NCBI RefSeq assembly: GCF_027625935.1
Contig: NZ_CP115300.1
Span: 7,626,001-7,690,000 of the forward strand
Length of the DNA stretch: 64,000 bases
From: Streptomyces camelliae
GTDB lineage: Bacteria; Actinomycetota; Actinomycetes; Streptomycetales; Streptomycetaceae
Reading direction: 5' to 3'
Below the pieces are notes generated by a model. The model was given only the letters and a program-made list of their open reading frames with translations, made no database searches and was not told where the DNA came from. Below, in pieces: positions 39,288 to 47,237 of the stretch. Every line of letters starts with the position of its first letter. Within the stretch, counting starts at the first letter, position 1. Both the position numbers and the translations under genes were made by a program.

Positions 39288-40770
39288 GCGTCTTCAGCGC
39301 CTCCGCCGCACCGAGCACCGCCAGCACCAGCAGCGCGCCGTCCACCGGCCAGTCGCCGTAGCGGACGTACGGCGTGATGCCGTGCGCCAGCGGTACGCCG
39401 TACACCTGGACGGCGCTCGCGTCGGTGCCGAGCCACGGTCCGAGCCGCTGCCCGTCCGGCCCGTACACGGCGGAGACACCGGTGAGGGTCGCGTGCACCA
39501 TCGGGCGGCCGGTCTCGGCGGCCCGCAGCGCGCCCAGCGAGGCATGCTGCTCCGGCGCCCAGCTGCCCTGGAAGGTGGAGGTGGCGGACTGGCCGAGCAG
39601 AAGGTCCGCGCCGTCCTCGGCGAGGTGCCGGCTCATGTCCGGGAACGCGGTCTCGAAGCAGATCAGCGGGCCGATCCGCAGCCCGTGGCCCACGTTCATC
39701 ACGACCTGCTCGGTGCCGCGCCTGCGGTCCTCGCCGGCCGCCCTGCCGACCGAGGTGGCCCAGCCCAGCAGCGAGCGGGCCGGTATGTACTCGCCGAAGG
39801 GAACCAGCCGCATCTTGTCGTACCGGTCACCCGTCGGGCCGTTCGGGCCGATCAGCACCGAACTCTTGTAGATGCCGGGCCGGTCGGAACGACGGGCGTC
39901 CACGTTGACCAGCACATCGGCGCCGACCGCGCGGGACAGCGCGGTGACCCGCCGGGCCAGATCGGGCCGGTCGCCGAGATCGAAGCCGACGCTGGACTCG
40001 CCCCACACGACCAGATCGACGTGCTGCCCCGCGAGCTGCCGGGTCAGCTGCTCCTCGCGGGCGAACCGCCTGTCGCCGCCGTCCATGATCCCCGGCTGTA
40101 CGACGGCGATCCGCGCCCGCCCGTCCACGTGCGGGCGCGGCGCCCACGCCCACGCGGCCGAGGTCGCGGCGGCCGTGGCGACCAGCGAGGCCACGGCCGG
40201 CATCCGCGACTCGCGCACCGAGACCAGCACGGCCGCCGCCACGTTCACGACCACGATCAGGAAGCTGAGCAGCCAGCTCCCGCCGACCGAGGCCAGCCGC
40301 AGCGCGGGGGAGACCTGCCACTGGCTGGCGCCCAGCATGCCCCACGGCCCGCCGAGGCCCTGCCAGGAGCGCACCAGCTCCACCATCAGCCAGGCCGACG
40401 GCAGCACCAGCAGCGCGGCGGCACCCCGGCCCGGCGTGGGCCGCCCGCCGAGGAAGCGGCGCACCAGCCAGCCCCACGGCGCCCAGAGCACACCCAGCAG
40501 GGCGGCGATCAGGAAGATGAACACGTGCAGGCTCGGCAGCAGCCAGTGATGCACGGCCAGCAGGAAGCCGAAGCCGCCGCTCCAGCCGTCGTACGCGGCG
40601 CGGCGCCCGCTCGGGGCCGAGCGGGCCAGCAGGATCCAGGGGACCAGGGCGACGTAGGCGAACCACCACAGGGAGGGGGCGGGGAAGGCCAGGACGGGCA
40701 GGGCACCGGTGAGGGCGGCGACGGTGGAGCGCCGCCAGGGTGAGGTGAGCCAGTGGTCGATCGTCCTCAT
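39205..40770 (-). CDS. lnt: Apolipoprotein N-acyltransferase
   Basis: 521 residues. N-terminal half holds six or so membrane helices; the C-terminal half is a nitrilase domain with the catalytic triad Glu258 (VVWGESS), Lys319 (DKMRLVPFGEY) and Cys371 (PLICFETAF). It adds the third fatty acid to the N-terminal Cys of membrane lipoproteins. GGGAGGG precedes ATG 40770. Streptomyces usually carry two lnt genes; this is one of them. The last 27 codons overlap the convergent Gfo/Idh/MocA gene. Confidence 0.93.
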   Translation of the reverse strand: MRTIDHWLTSPWRRSTVAALTGALPVLAFPAPSLWWFAYVALVPWILLARSAPSGRRAAYDGWSGGFGFLLAVHHWLLPSLHVFIFLIAALLGVLWAPWGWLVRRFLGGRPTPGRGAAALLVLPSAWLMVELVRSWQGLGGPWGMLGASQWQVSPALRLASVGGSWLLSFLIVVVNVAAAVLVSVRESRMPAVASLVATAAATSAAWAWAPRPHVDGRARIAVVQPGIMDGGDRRFAREEQLTRQLAGQHVDLVVWGESSVGFDLGDRPDLARRVTALSRAVGADVLVNVDARRSDRPGIYKSSVLIGPNGPTGDRYDKMRLVPFGEYIPARSLLGWATSVGRAAGEDRRRGTEQVVMNVGHGLRIGPLICFETAFPDMSRHLAEDGADLLLGQSATSTFQGSWAPEQHASLGALRAAETGRPMVHATLTGVSAVYGPDGQRLGPWLGTDASAVQVYGVPLAHGITPYVRYGDWPVDGALLVLAVLGAAEALKTLRLRRSGPAPLVPPARTVHGWPARPGR

Positions 40771-40821
40771 GTGGACCCTCCCTACCCTGCCTGCACCTTC
40801 AGTGTGCGCTTCGGGAGCGAT

Positions 40822-41325
40822 CTAGGACAGGGGGCCTGGTGCGCCTCCCCCGGCCGACATGTGACGCCACTTCTCCTCGACCGTCACCTGGCGCAGGTGC
40901 CAGCCCTCCGGTGTCCTCAGCAGTGCGAAGTCGTACCTGCCGCCGCACACCAGATCCGGTGCCCCGGGAGTGTCGTCGGTCCTGAAGCGCATCGGGTTGA
41001 AGTAGTCCGCCCGGACCCGGGCCGTGTCTCCCGTGTCGTGGTCCAGGAGGCCGAAGTGGACCCGGCGGTTGACGATCAGGTGCTGGCGCATGGGGAACAG
41101 GGCCAGATTCTCGGCCAGCCAGGCGGCGATCTCGGGGGCGGGGCCCTCGATGCCGCCGGACGAGCGGTAGTCGGCGCGGCCGTCCGGGGTGAACAGCCGT
41201 CGGTACGCCGCCCAGTCGCCGTCGTCCACCGCCACGGCGTACGCGGTGATCACCTCGTCCACGGCCAGCCGGTCGATCACGGTCGCGAGCTCCGCGCGCT
41301 GTGTCATCGGCACAGTGTTGGGCAT
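40822..41325 (-). CDS. SnoaL/NTF2-like protein
   Basis: 167 residues, cone-shaped NTF2 fold: IDRLAVDEVITAYAVAVDDGDWAAYRRLFTPDGRADYRSSGG at the N-terminus and a C-terminal WHLRQVTVEEKWRHM strand. Many homologues are annotated as polyketide cyclase or dehydratase-like; none is proven for this type. ATG 41325 is taken; ATG 41307 is a possible second start. It lies 51 bp upstream of lnt on the same strand but its own function is unlikely to be linked. Confidence 0.82.
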   Translation of the reverse strand: MPNTVPMTQRAELATVIDRLAVDEVITAYAVAVDDGDWAAYRRLFTPDGRADYRSSGGIEGPAPEIAAWLAENLALFPMRQHLIVNRRVHFGLLDHDTGDTARVRADYFNPMRFRTDDTPGAPDLVCGGRYDFALLRTPEGWHLRQVTVEEKWRHMSAGGGAPGPLS

Positions 41326-41564
41326 CGGGGGTGAAGAACCAAGAGGGCGTGCCGGGTTATTCGGTGGTGCGGACCCGGCGTACGGGCGAACCTGTCCCCA
41401 TTTACGATCAGTCCGACGAGGGATCCCTGGGGCCCGAGCCGAAGTTTGGGCCTACCTCCGTCGGGCCACATGCGGCGGCCGCGTCTGGAGAGCCTGCAGG
41501 CCAGTGATAGGACTGGGGGACTTTGGTCGTAGAGCGATGGCTTGTTGGTGCTGAGGAGGCAGGC

Positions 41565-42062
41565 ATGTTCGATGAGGCCGGTGAGGACGAGCTTCTGCTC
41601 GCCGCGATGATGCAACTCGGTGCCAAGGGCGGCTCGATGGGAGCCGCCGCGGGAGGGGCGGCCACCGGAGTTCACGGATTGGGCGGAGCTGGGGCGCGGG
41701 GCGGTGCTCGTGGAGCCGCGCGAGGCTTCAAATGGACGAAGAAGGACGTCAGTACCACTGTTGTCGAGTTGTCCGGGGCAGTGACGGCAGTGTCCCAGCT
41801 GGTCCACAAGACTCTGGCCGACGCGGGGAATCTGATAGGCGCTGAGACCCGGGACGACGGGGGCATCGCCGTACGAGCGATGGTCGGCGTAGGGATGGGG
41901 GGCCTGAATCCCACGGTTGTGACAGCTGTTGTGGCCGCAGGTCCGGAAGGCGTCGCGGTGGTGGAGCTCCGCGCCGCAGGTCGTGAAGGGCTCATCAAAC
42001 GGCACCCCGCCGACAATGCTCTGGCGAAGATCACCGGTCACCTCAAAGCTGCCTCGCAGTAA
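41565..42062 (+). CDS. Hypothetical protein with Gly/Ala-rich segment, 165 residues
   Basis: No family recognised. Acidic N-terminus (MFDEAGEDELLLAAMMQLG), then a Gly/Ala/Arg-rich stretch (about residues 20-53), then a basic FKWTKKDVS junction and an alpha/beta C-terminal domain (IAVRAMVGVGMGGLNPTVVTAVVAAGPEGVAVVELRAAGREGL in outline). GAGGAGGCAGG precedes ATG 41565. Codon use is somewhat less GC-biased than neighbours. It opens a small patch (41.3-43.6 kb) of unusual and broken genes. Confidence 0.6.
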   Translation: MFDEAGEDELLLAAMMQLGAKGGSMGAAAGGAATGVHGLGGAGARGGARGAARGFKWTKKDVSTTVVELSGAVTAVSQLVHKTLADAGNLIGAETRDDGGIAVRAMVGVGMGGLNPTVVTAVVAAGPEGVAVVELRAAGREGLIKRHPADNALAKITGHLKAASQ

Positions 42063-42189
42063 CGGCGGCCGCGCGGACGCAGCCCAGGCGGCGCCGCATC
42101 ATCAAGCGCGGTTCGCGGACTCCCGGACTCAAGGGGGGCCTGGGTTGCCCGTGGCCCGTATCAACACAGTTGGGTGAACCCGCCAGAGT

Positions 42190-42858
42190 ATGGATCATGG
42201 ATGCGTGACGAAGCGGACGAAGGACGGACCTCCGGTCGAGCAGTCAGTTCCTGAACCGGATCTTTCCCCGTACCAGCAGGCGATGAGGCAAAGGCTCCTC
42301 GCCGCGCCGGTGGTGGAGGCCCCCGAGCCCTGGCGGCGCATCGCGTACGCCCCGGTCGGTGGACTTCTCGGGATCGGATTCGCCTCGCATCCCGGCACCG
42401 GCCACGACTTGGTGATGGTCGTCTCGCACGACGGTCACGGGTTCTTCGACGCCGTCACGGGGGAGAAGATCGCGCGGGATCGTGACCCGGACGCCGAGGA
42501 CAGTAACCGTGACGCGGATCCTGCTCTGTGGTGTCCTGGGTTGGGACCGGTCGCCGGGAGCAGGGTGCGCGTCGCCGGGCTCTTCGGCGGAGGACTGCAC
42601 ACCACCGGCGGAGACGGTTGGAAGCTGGAGGTCGTTGCCCCGGCCTGGCCGAACGAGCGTGTCCTGCTCTCTCGCGACGGCGGTCTGCCGCACTCCGGTC
42701 CGCACGGGGAGGGCTGGTGGCACATCTTCCACTCCCACTACTCCGAGCTCCGTGCCGCTGGCTTCTCGCCCTCCGGGCAGACCCTTGCCGTGGCGACGAG
42801 CAGCGATCTGTCCCTGTGGACTCGCGGCGCCGGCCACAGCCGCAGCAGTGGCGACTGA
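42190..42858 (+). CDS. Hypothetical protein, possibly truncated at the C-terminus
   Basis: 222 residues. Beta-rich sequence with repeated short motifs: APVGGLLGIGFASHPGTGHDLVMVVSHDGHGFFD, then GGLHTTGGDGWKLEVV and ELRAAGFSPSGQTLAVATSSDLSLWTRG. This looks like a WD/beta-propeller-type or toxin-neighbourhood protein, but I cannot name the family. The end GAGHSRSSGD is low quality compared with the body, suggesting a frameshift or truncation after about residue 212. Start ATG 42190 or GTG 42205; neither has a strong ribosome site. Confidence 0.55.
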   Translation: MDHGCVTKRTKDGPPVEQSVPEPDLSPYQQAMRQRLLAAPVVEAPEPWRRIAYAPVGGLLGIGFASHPGTGHDLVMVVSHDGHGFFDAVTGEKIARDRDPDAEDSNRDADPALWCPGLGPVAGSRVRVAGLFGGGLHTTGGDGWKLEVVAPAWPNERVLLSRDGGLPHSGPHGEGWWHIFHSHYSELRAAGFSPSGQTLAVATSSDLSLWTRGAGHSRSSGD

Positions 42859-42999
42859 CGATCGGCTGGGACCTGGGAGTTGAGGTCGTCGGTCTGCTGA
42901 TCCTCGCCGTCCACCAGGCGCAGGCCATGAGGTTCCAGGTATGGCCCAATGCGTTGCCCTGCGGTCGGCTACGGGGATGTGGCCCACCTCCACAAATGG

Positions 43000-43420
43000 T
43001 TCGTGAGCGCGGCTTGACCTGGATCAAGCCGTCCTTGCGAGTGGGCCCTGCGCCATGCCTGTCTGTCGCACTACGCGCCCGGACCGCACGAGGATCAGGC
43101 GGACGTTGAGGGAGTCTCCGGCGCGGGTCCAGTGGGACCCCGAGCGGGATCTGCATCACCACCCGTTGCCCTACCGGTCGTTGCAGCTCGGTCTCGCCGG
43201 GGAGGCGGCGGCCCGGTACGCCGACGAGTGGATCAGGGGCATCGAGGAGGTGACCCCGCCGGCCACGGAGGTCCACGCGCTGGTGCGGGCGGGCGAACCG
43301 GAGCGGGCCGGCGCGCTGCTGCCGCCGGAGCGGCCGTACCCCCCTGGCCGGCGAAACGCCGGCGCATCTGCTCGCCCAGGGCGTCCAGGGGGCGGCGGGT
43401 GCCGCTCAGGCCGCCTCGAT
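43000..43420 (+). pseudogene. Wrecked DUF4291 gene
   Basis: Pieces of DUF4291 in order but in different frames: ERGLTWIKPS (from about 43003), EWALRHACLSHYAPG (43039-43085) and RVQWDPERDL through YADEWIRGIEEVTPP and LLPPERPYP (about 43122-43341). The expected 30 or so codons between the first two blocks are deleted and the N-terminal third is missing. There is a frameshift near 43100-43120. At 43339-43344 a run of six C shifts the frame again; removing one C restores PLAGETPAHLLAQG. The remnant runs into the convergent small gene at 43406. Confidence 0.75.
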
Positions 43421-43585
43421 GACCTCCCCGCGGATCGCCGCGGCCCACTCGACCACCAACAGCTCGTATTCGGCGCGCTCCTGGGCGGACAGGGTGCCGC
43501 CCGCGCGCAGCCAGAGCGCCCGGATCTGCTCGTTCACCTCGGCGGCAGACCGCACGGAACCAGGGGTCGGGAATTCGGGGGACAT
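43406..43585 (-). CDS. Small hypothetical protein, 59 residues
   Basis: Starts at ATG 43585, stop 43408-43406. The sequence (opening MSPEFPTPGSVRSAAEVNEQ and ending AAIRGEVIEAA) is a single amphipathic helical protein with LSAQERAEYELLVVEWAA in the middle. Codon third positions fit the genome pattern and the product is non-repetitive; I recall similar 60-residue proteins in other Streptomyces but no function. It overlaps the end of the DUF4291 remnant on the opposite strand. Confidence 0.7.
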   Translation of the reverse strand: MSPEFPTPGSVRSAAEVNEQIRALWLRAGGTLSAQERAEYELLVVEWAAAIRGEVIEAA

Positions 43586-43694
43586 GCGGACAGCCTAGGG
43601 GCAAGCACTGACACTGCGCTACCGGGCGGCTACGCAGAACGTATGGGCTTGGTCACCGTCGACAGGATCGTCTCCGGTGCCCGAACTGCCGCTG

Positions 43695-44570
43695 TCAGCT
43701 TGCCGGTTCGGCCGCGTGCGGGCTCAGTACGTCGGCCGAGACCAGGGCGATGATGACGACGCCGAGGGCCACGCGGTACCAGACGAACGGCATGAAGCTC
43801 CGGTGGGAGATCCACTTCATGAACCATGCGATCACCGCGTATCCCGAGGCGAAGGCGATGGCCGTCGCGAACAGGGTCGGGCCCCAGGACACATGGCCCC
43901 CGCCGACCGAGTCCTTCACCTCGAACACGCCCGAGGCCAGCACCGCCGGGATGGCCAACAGGAAGGAGTAGCGGGCCGCGGCCTCCCGGCGGTAGCCCAT
44001 GAACAGGCCGCCGCTGATGGTCGCGCCGGAGCGGGAGACGCCGGGGATCAGGGCACAGGCCTGGCACAGGCCGAAGATCAGGCCGTCCCTGACGCCCAGG
44101 TTCTCCAGGGACTTGCGCTGCTTGGGCACCCGGTGCCGGCCGCCGGTCTCGTCCCGGGCGGCCAGCCGGTCGGCGATGCCGATGACCAGGCCGACGACGA
44201 TGAGCATCGTCGCGGTGATCCGCAGATCGCGGAACGGGCCCTCGATCTGGTCCTTCAGCGTCACGCCCAGCACGCCGATGGGTATGGAGCCGACGATCAC
44301 CAGCCAGCCCATCCGTGCGTCGTGGTCCCGGCGCGCCGCCTTGCTGAAAAGCGACCGGAACCAGGCGGCGAGGATGCGGCCGATGTCCTTGCGGAAGTAG
44401 ATCAGCACCGCTGCCTCGGTGCCGATCTGGGTGATCGCCGTGAAGGCCGCGCCGGGGTCCTCCCAGCCGGAGAAGGCCGCGGTCAGCCGCAGATGCGCGC
44501 TGGAGGAGACGGGCAGGAATTCGGTCAGCCCCTGGACGAGTCCGAGGATGAGGGATTCGAACCAAGACAT
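43695..44570 (-). CDS. uppP: Undecaprenyl-diphosphate phosphatase
   Basis: 291 residues with about eight membrane segments. Both BacA/UppP signatures are intact: TEFLPVSSSAHL (residues 16-27, catalytic Glu) and PGVSRSGATISGG (about 176-188, catalytic Ser/Arg). It dephosphorylates undecaprenyl diphosphate at the membrane to recycle the carrier lipid for peptidoglycan synthesis and gives some bacitracin resistance. ATG 44570 follows GAGGT-poor sequence; the start is fixed by the family N-terminus MSWFESLILGLVQG. Lies 91 bp below the HxlR gene on the same strand, probably separately transcribed. Confidence 0.95.
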   Translation of the reverse strand: MSWFESLILGLVQGLTEFLPVSSSAHLRLTAAFSGWEDPGAAFTAITQIGTEAAVLIYFRKDIGRILAAWFRSLFSKAARRDHDARMGWLVIVGSIPIGVLGVTLKDQIEGPFRDLRITATMLIVVGLVIGIADRLAARDETGGRHRVPKQRKSLENLGVRDGLIFGLCQACALIPGVSRSGATISGGLFMGYRREAAARYSFLLAIPAVLASGVFEVKDSVGGGHVSWGPTLFATAIAFASGYAVIAWFMKWISHRSFMPFVWYRVALGVVIIALVSADVLSPHAAEPAS

Positions 44571-44661
44571 GGAGGTAATGCGTCCAGTGCTGTCGGGTAA
44601 AGAGGTGATCAAATGACGAGGGCAGCGTAGCGGGCCCTCGCGACAGCACGGACGCGGGGGG

Positions 44662-45141
44662 TCACGCCACGGCCGGGCCCTTGAGCGTCCAGCCCGGGGC
44701 CTGGGGGTGGGCCGTGAGGTCCTCGTGGTGGACCTCCTCACCGCAGGCCTGGCAGGTGACGACCGGGACCAGCGCGTGGCCGCAGGTGTGCTCGACGACC
44801 ATGGGCAGGTCCGTGCCCTGGCGCAGGTGACGGTCGCCCCATTCCTTCAGCGTCATCAGGACCGGCTCCAGCTCCAGGCCCGCCGCCGTCGCCCGGTACT
44901 CGAAGCGCTGCGGCCGCTCGCTGTAGACGCGCTTGGTGAGGATCCCGGCGTCCACGAGCCGCCGCAGCCGGGCGGCCAGGATGTCGCGCGGGGCGCCGAT
45001 GTTGCGCACGAGCTGGTCGAAACGGCCGTTGCCCAGGCAGACCTCCCGCAGGACGAGCAGGGAGTACTTCTCGCCGACCAGCGCGAGGGCGTCGGCGATG
45101 GAGCAGGGGCGGGCGTCTTGCGTGGTCTTCCGGGCGGCCAT
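44662..45141 (-). CDS. HxlR-family winged-helix regulator with C-terminal Cys/His ribbon
   Basis: 159 residues. HxlR winged helix (about residues 13-110: CSIADALALVGEKYSLLVLREVCLGNGRFDQLVRNIG in outline) then a C-terminal segment HTCGHALVPVVTCQACGEEVHHEDL with CGH and CQAC pairs, resembling a zinc ribbon. Cys13 sits in the usual redox-sensor position of HxlR proteins. ATG 45141 lies 7 bases after TAGACT (45154-45149), so it is likely leaderless. Its promoter overlaps operator 1 at 45159 and the divergent thiolase gene has operator 2, indicating control of both. Confidence 0.9.
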   Translation of the reverse strand: MAARKTTQDARPCSIADALALVGEKYSLLVLREVCLGNGRFDQLVRNIGAPRDILAARLRRLVDAGILTKRVYSERPQRFEYRATAAGLELEPVLMTLKEWGDRHLRQGTDLPMVVEHTCGHALVPVVTCQACGEEVHHEDLTAHPQAPGWTLKGPAVA

Positions 45142-45158
45142 GAGGACCAGTCTAGAGG

Positions 45159-45212
45159 AGGGTTTGATTTTCCAACCCTGCGAGCTATGGTGAGTTTGGA
45201 TTTCCTACTCAC
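45159..45212. promoter_or_regulatory. Two HxlR operators 32 bp apart between hxlR-type and thiolase genes
   Basis: Operator 1: AGGGTT-N9-AACCCT at 45159-45179. Operator 2: GTGAGT-N11-ACTCAC at 45190-45212. Both contain a related core (GGGTTTGATTTTCC and GAGTTTGGATTTCC). Their centres are 32 bp apart, about three helical turns, so two dimers could bind the same face. Confidence 0.75.
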
Positions 45213-45277
45213 TGGTAGCTGCCGTAGCCCGCGGAAAGCGGTCCACGGACAGCCAGGCGGCCAAGGAGGCCCGCGCC

Positions 45278-46447
45278 ATGCGCGACGCAGTGATCGTCGA
45301 AGCGGTACGCACCCCCATCGGCAAGGGCAAGCCGAACGGCTCCCTCGCCCACGTCCACCCCGTGCAGCTCCTCGCCCACACCCTGCGCACCCTGGTCGAG
45401 CGCTCCGGCGTCGACCCGGCCCGCATCGACGACGTCATCGGCGGCACCGTCGACCAGGTCGGCGAGCAGGCCATGAACACCACCCGGTACGCCGTCCTCG
45501 CGGCCGGGTTCCCCGAGTCGGTCCCGGCGACCACTGTGGACCGCCAGTGCGGCTCCTCCCAGCAGGCCGTGCACTTCGCCGCGCAGGGCGTGATCTCCGG
45601 CGCCTACGACCTCGTCGTCGCCTGCGGGGTGGAGTCGATGAGCCGGGTGCCGATGTGGTCCAACGTGCCCGAGGGAAAAGACCCGTTCGGGCCCGGCGTC
45701 GCCGAGCGCTACCCGGAGGGCCTGGTCCCGCAGGGCATCAGCGCCGAGCTGATCGCCGCCAAGTGGTCCCTCACGCGGGCGCAGATGGACGAGTTCGCCG
45801 TCTCCTCGCACCACAAGGCGGCCCAGGCATGGGCGAACGGCCTGTTCGACGCGGAGATCGCCCCGCTCGACGCCGTCAGCCGCGACGAGTGCGTACGGCC
45901 CGGCAGCACCCCGGAGATCCTCGCCGGCCTCAAGCCCGCCTACCACGACCCCGGCTTCGCCGAGCGCTTCCCGCAGATCGAGTGGAACATCACCGCGGGC
46001 AACGCGAGCCCCGTCAACGACGGCGCCTCCGCCGTCCTGATCACCTCCGGCGAGACCGCGGCCCGCCTCGGCCTGCGCCCGCTGGCCCGCCTGCACAGCT
46101 TCGCCGTCACCGGCTCCGACCCGCTGCTGATGCTCACCGGGGTCGTCCCGGCCACCGAGAAGGTGCTGCGCAAGGCCGGGCTGAGCATCGACGACATCGA
46201 CCTCTTCGAGGTCAACGAGGCCTTCGCCAGCGTCGTACTGGCCTGGCAGCAGGAGACCGGCGCCGACCTGGCCCGGGTCAACGTGCACGGCGGCGCCATC
46301 GCCCTCGGCCACCCGCTCGGCGCCAGCGGCACCCGCCTGACCACCACCCTGGTCCACGCGATGCGCGGTCGCGGCGCTCGCTTCGGCCTGCAGACCATGT
46401 GCGAGGCGGGCGGACTCGCCAACGCCATGATCCTCGAAGGAGTCTGA
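45278..46447 (+). CDS. Acetyl-CoA acetyltransferase / 3-ketoacyl-CoA thiolase
   Basis: 389 residues. Thiolase active-site residues are all present: Cys91 in DRQCGSSQQ, FEVNEAFA, His345 in GGAIALGHPLGASG and Cys375 in TMCEAGGLAN. The closest-looking group is steroid/acyl thiolases (FadA5-like) rather than PhaA, judging by DRQCGSSQQAVHFAA. It cleaves or condenses acyl-CoA thioesters in the cytoplasm. No hydratase or dehydrogenase is adjacent, so it is a single-gene locus controlled by the divergent HxlR regulator. It ends 3 bp before the convergent TVP38 gene. Confidence 0.93.
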   Translation: MRDAVIVEAVRTPIGKGKPNGSLAHVHPVQLLAHTLRTLVERSGVDPARIDDVIGGTVDQVGEQAMNTTRYAVLAAGFPESVPATTVDRQCGSSQQAVHFAAQGVISGAYDLVVACGVESMSRVPMWSNVPEGKDPFGPGVAERYPEGLVPQGISAELIAAKWSLTRAQMDEFAVSSHHKAAQAWANGLFDAEIAPLDAVSRDECVRPGSTPEILAGLKPAYHDPGFAERFPQIEWNITAGNASPVNDGASAVLITSGETAARLGLRPLARLHSFAVTGSDPLLMLTGVVPATEKVLRKAGLSIDDIDLFEVNEAFASVVLAWQQETGADLARVNVHGGAIALGHPLGASGTRLTTTLVHAMRGRGARFGLQTMCEAGGLANAMILEGV

Positions 46448-46450
46448 CCT

Positions 46451-47167
46451 CTACCGGCCGCGCAGGTGGTGCCGCTTGCGCCAGGCCACCACCGTGCCCA
46501 GCAGCGCCGGTACGGCGATACCGGCCATCGCGATCAGGAAGGCGGGGGAGGTCGGTGCCGAGGCGCGGGCGCCGGCGACCGCGTAGGCGGCGGTGTTCGG
46601 AATCGACCCGACCGCCGTGGCCAGCAGGAACGGCCACCAGCCCATGCGGGAGACGGCCGCGCAGTAGTTCGCCGCCCAGAACGGCACTCCGGGGAACAGC
46701 CGGGCCGCCAGCATCGACCGGAAGCCGTGCCGGCTCAGCTGCCCGTCGGCCGCCGTCAGCCAGCGGCCCCGCAGCAGCGGACGCAGCGCGCCCTGCCCGA
46801 GGAGCCGGCCGAGTCCGAAGGCCACCCCGGCCCCGAGCACCGTGCCCGCCAGCGCCGTCGCCAGCCCCAGCTGGGAGCCGAACAGCGCGCCCGCCGCCAG
46901 GTTCAGCAACGGCCGCGGCACGAACGCCACGGTGCACAGCCCGTACGCCGCCCCGAACACCAGGGCCGCCGCGGCCCCGCCCAGCTGCGGCGGCCAGCCG
47001 TGGGTCAGCAGCCGCTGCGGCTCGAACACCAGCACCGCCGCGCCGGCCCCCGCCAGCAGGGCGAGCAGCAGCGACAGCCGGGCGTACGGGGACAACAGCG
47101 CGCGGGTGCAGCGGGCGGCGAGTCCCGGAGAGGCCATGGCGGTGCCAGAGCGGTGGGCATCGAGCAT
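46451..47167 (-). CDS. TVP38/TMEM64 (VTT-domain) membrane protein
   Basis: 238 residues, six hydrophobic segments. VTT/DedA-superfamily marks are FVPRPLLNLAAGALFG (about residues 81-96) and AARLFPGVPFWAANYCAAVSRMGWWPFLLATAVGSIPNTAAYA. The family acts in lipid scrambling or membrane homeostasis. ATG 47167 lies 6 bases after TAATGT (47179-47174) without a ribosome site, so the mRNA is probably leaderless. Upstream of that -10 element is a perfect ACACACGTGTGT palindrome (47184). Confidence 0.88.
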   Translation of the reverse strand: MLDAHRSGTAMASPGLAARCTRALLSPYARLSLLLALLAGAGAAVLVFEPQRLLTHGWPPQLGGAAAALVFGAAYGLCTVAFVPRPLLNLAAGALFGSQLGLATALAGTVLGAGVAFGLGRLLGQGALRPLLRGRWLTAADGQLSRHGFRSMLAARLFPGVPFWAANYCAAVSRMGWWPFLLATAVGSIPNTAAYAVAGARASAPTSPAFLIAMAGIAVPALLGTVVAWRKRHHLRGR

Positions 47168-47183
47168 CCGGTGACATTAACCG

Positions 47184-47195
47184 ACACACGTGTGT
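47184..47195. promoter_or_regulatory. ACACACGTGTGT palindrome in the TVP38 promoter
   Basis: A perfect 12-bp palindrome placed 5 bp upstream of the predicted TAATGT -10 hexamer, that is between the -35 and -10 positions. A repressor site is likely; the regulator is unknown. Confidence 0.45.
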
Positions 47196-47206
47196 GATCG
47201 CCGTCA

Positions 47207-47232
47207 GGGGTCTCCCCGCAGTGGGAGATCCC
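47207..47232 (-). terminator. Terminator hairpin after formaldehyde dehydrogenase gene
   Basis: GGGGTCTCCC (47207-47216) and GGGAGATCCC (47223-47232) form a 10-bp stem with one mismatch and a 6-base loop, six bases past the minus-strand stop. Confidence 0.65.
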
Positions 47233-47237
47233 TTCGC

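Noticed and set aside
42859..42999. An insertion sequence remnant between the hypothetical gene and the DUF4291 fragment
   Set aside because: No transposase motif, terminal inverted repeats or target duplication could be recognised in any frame.
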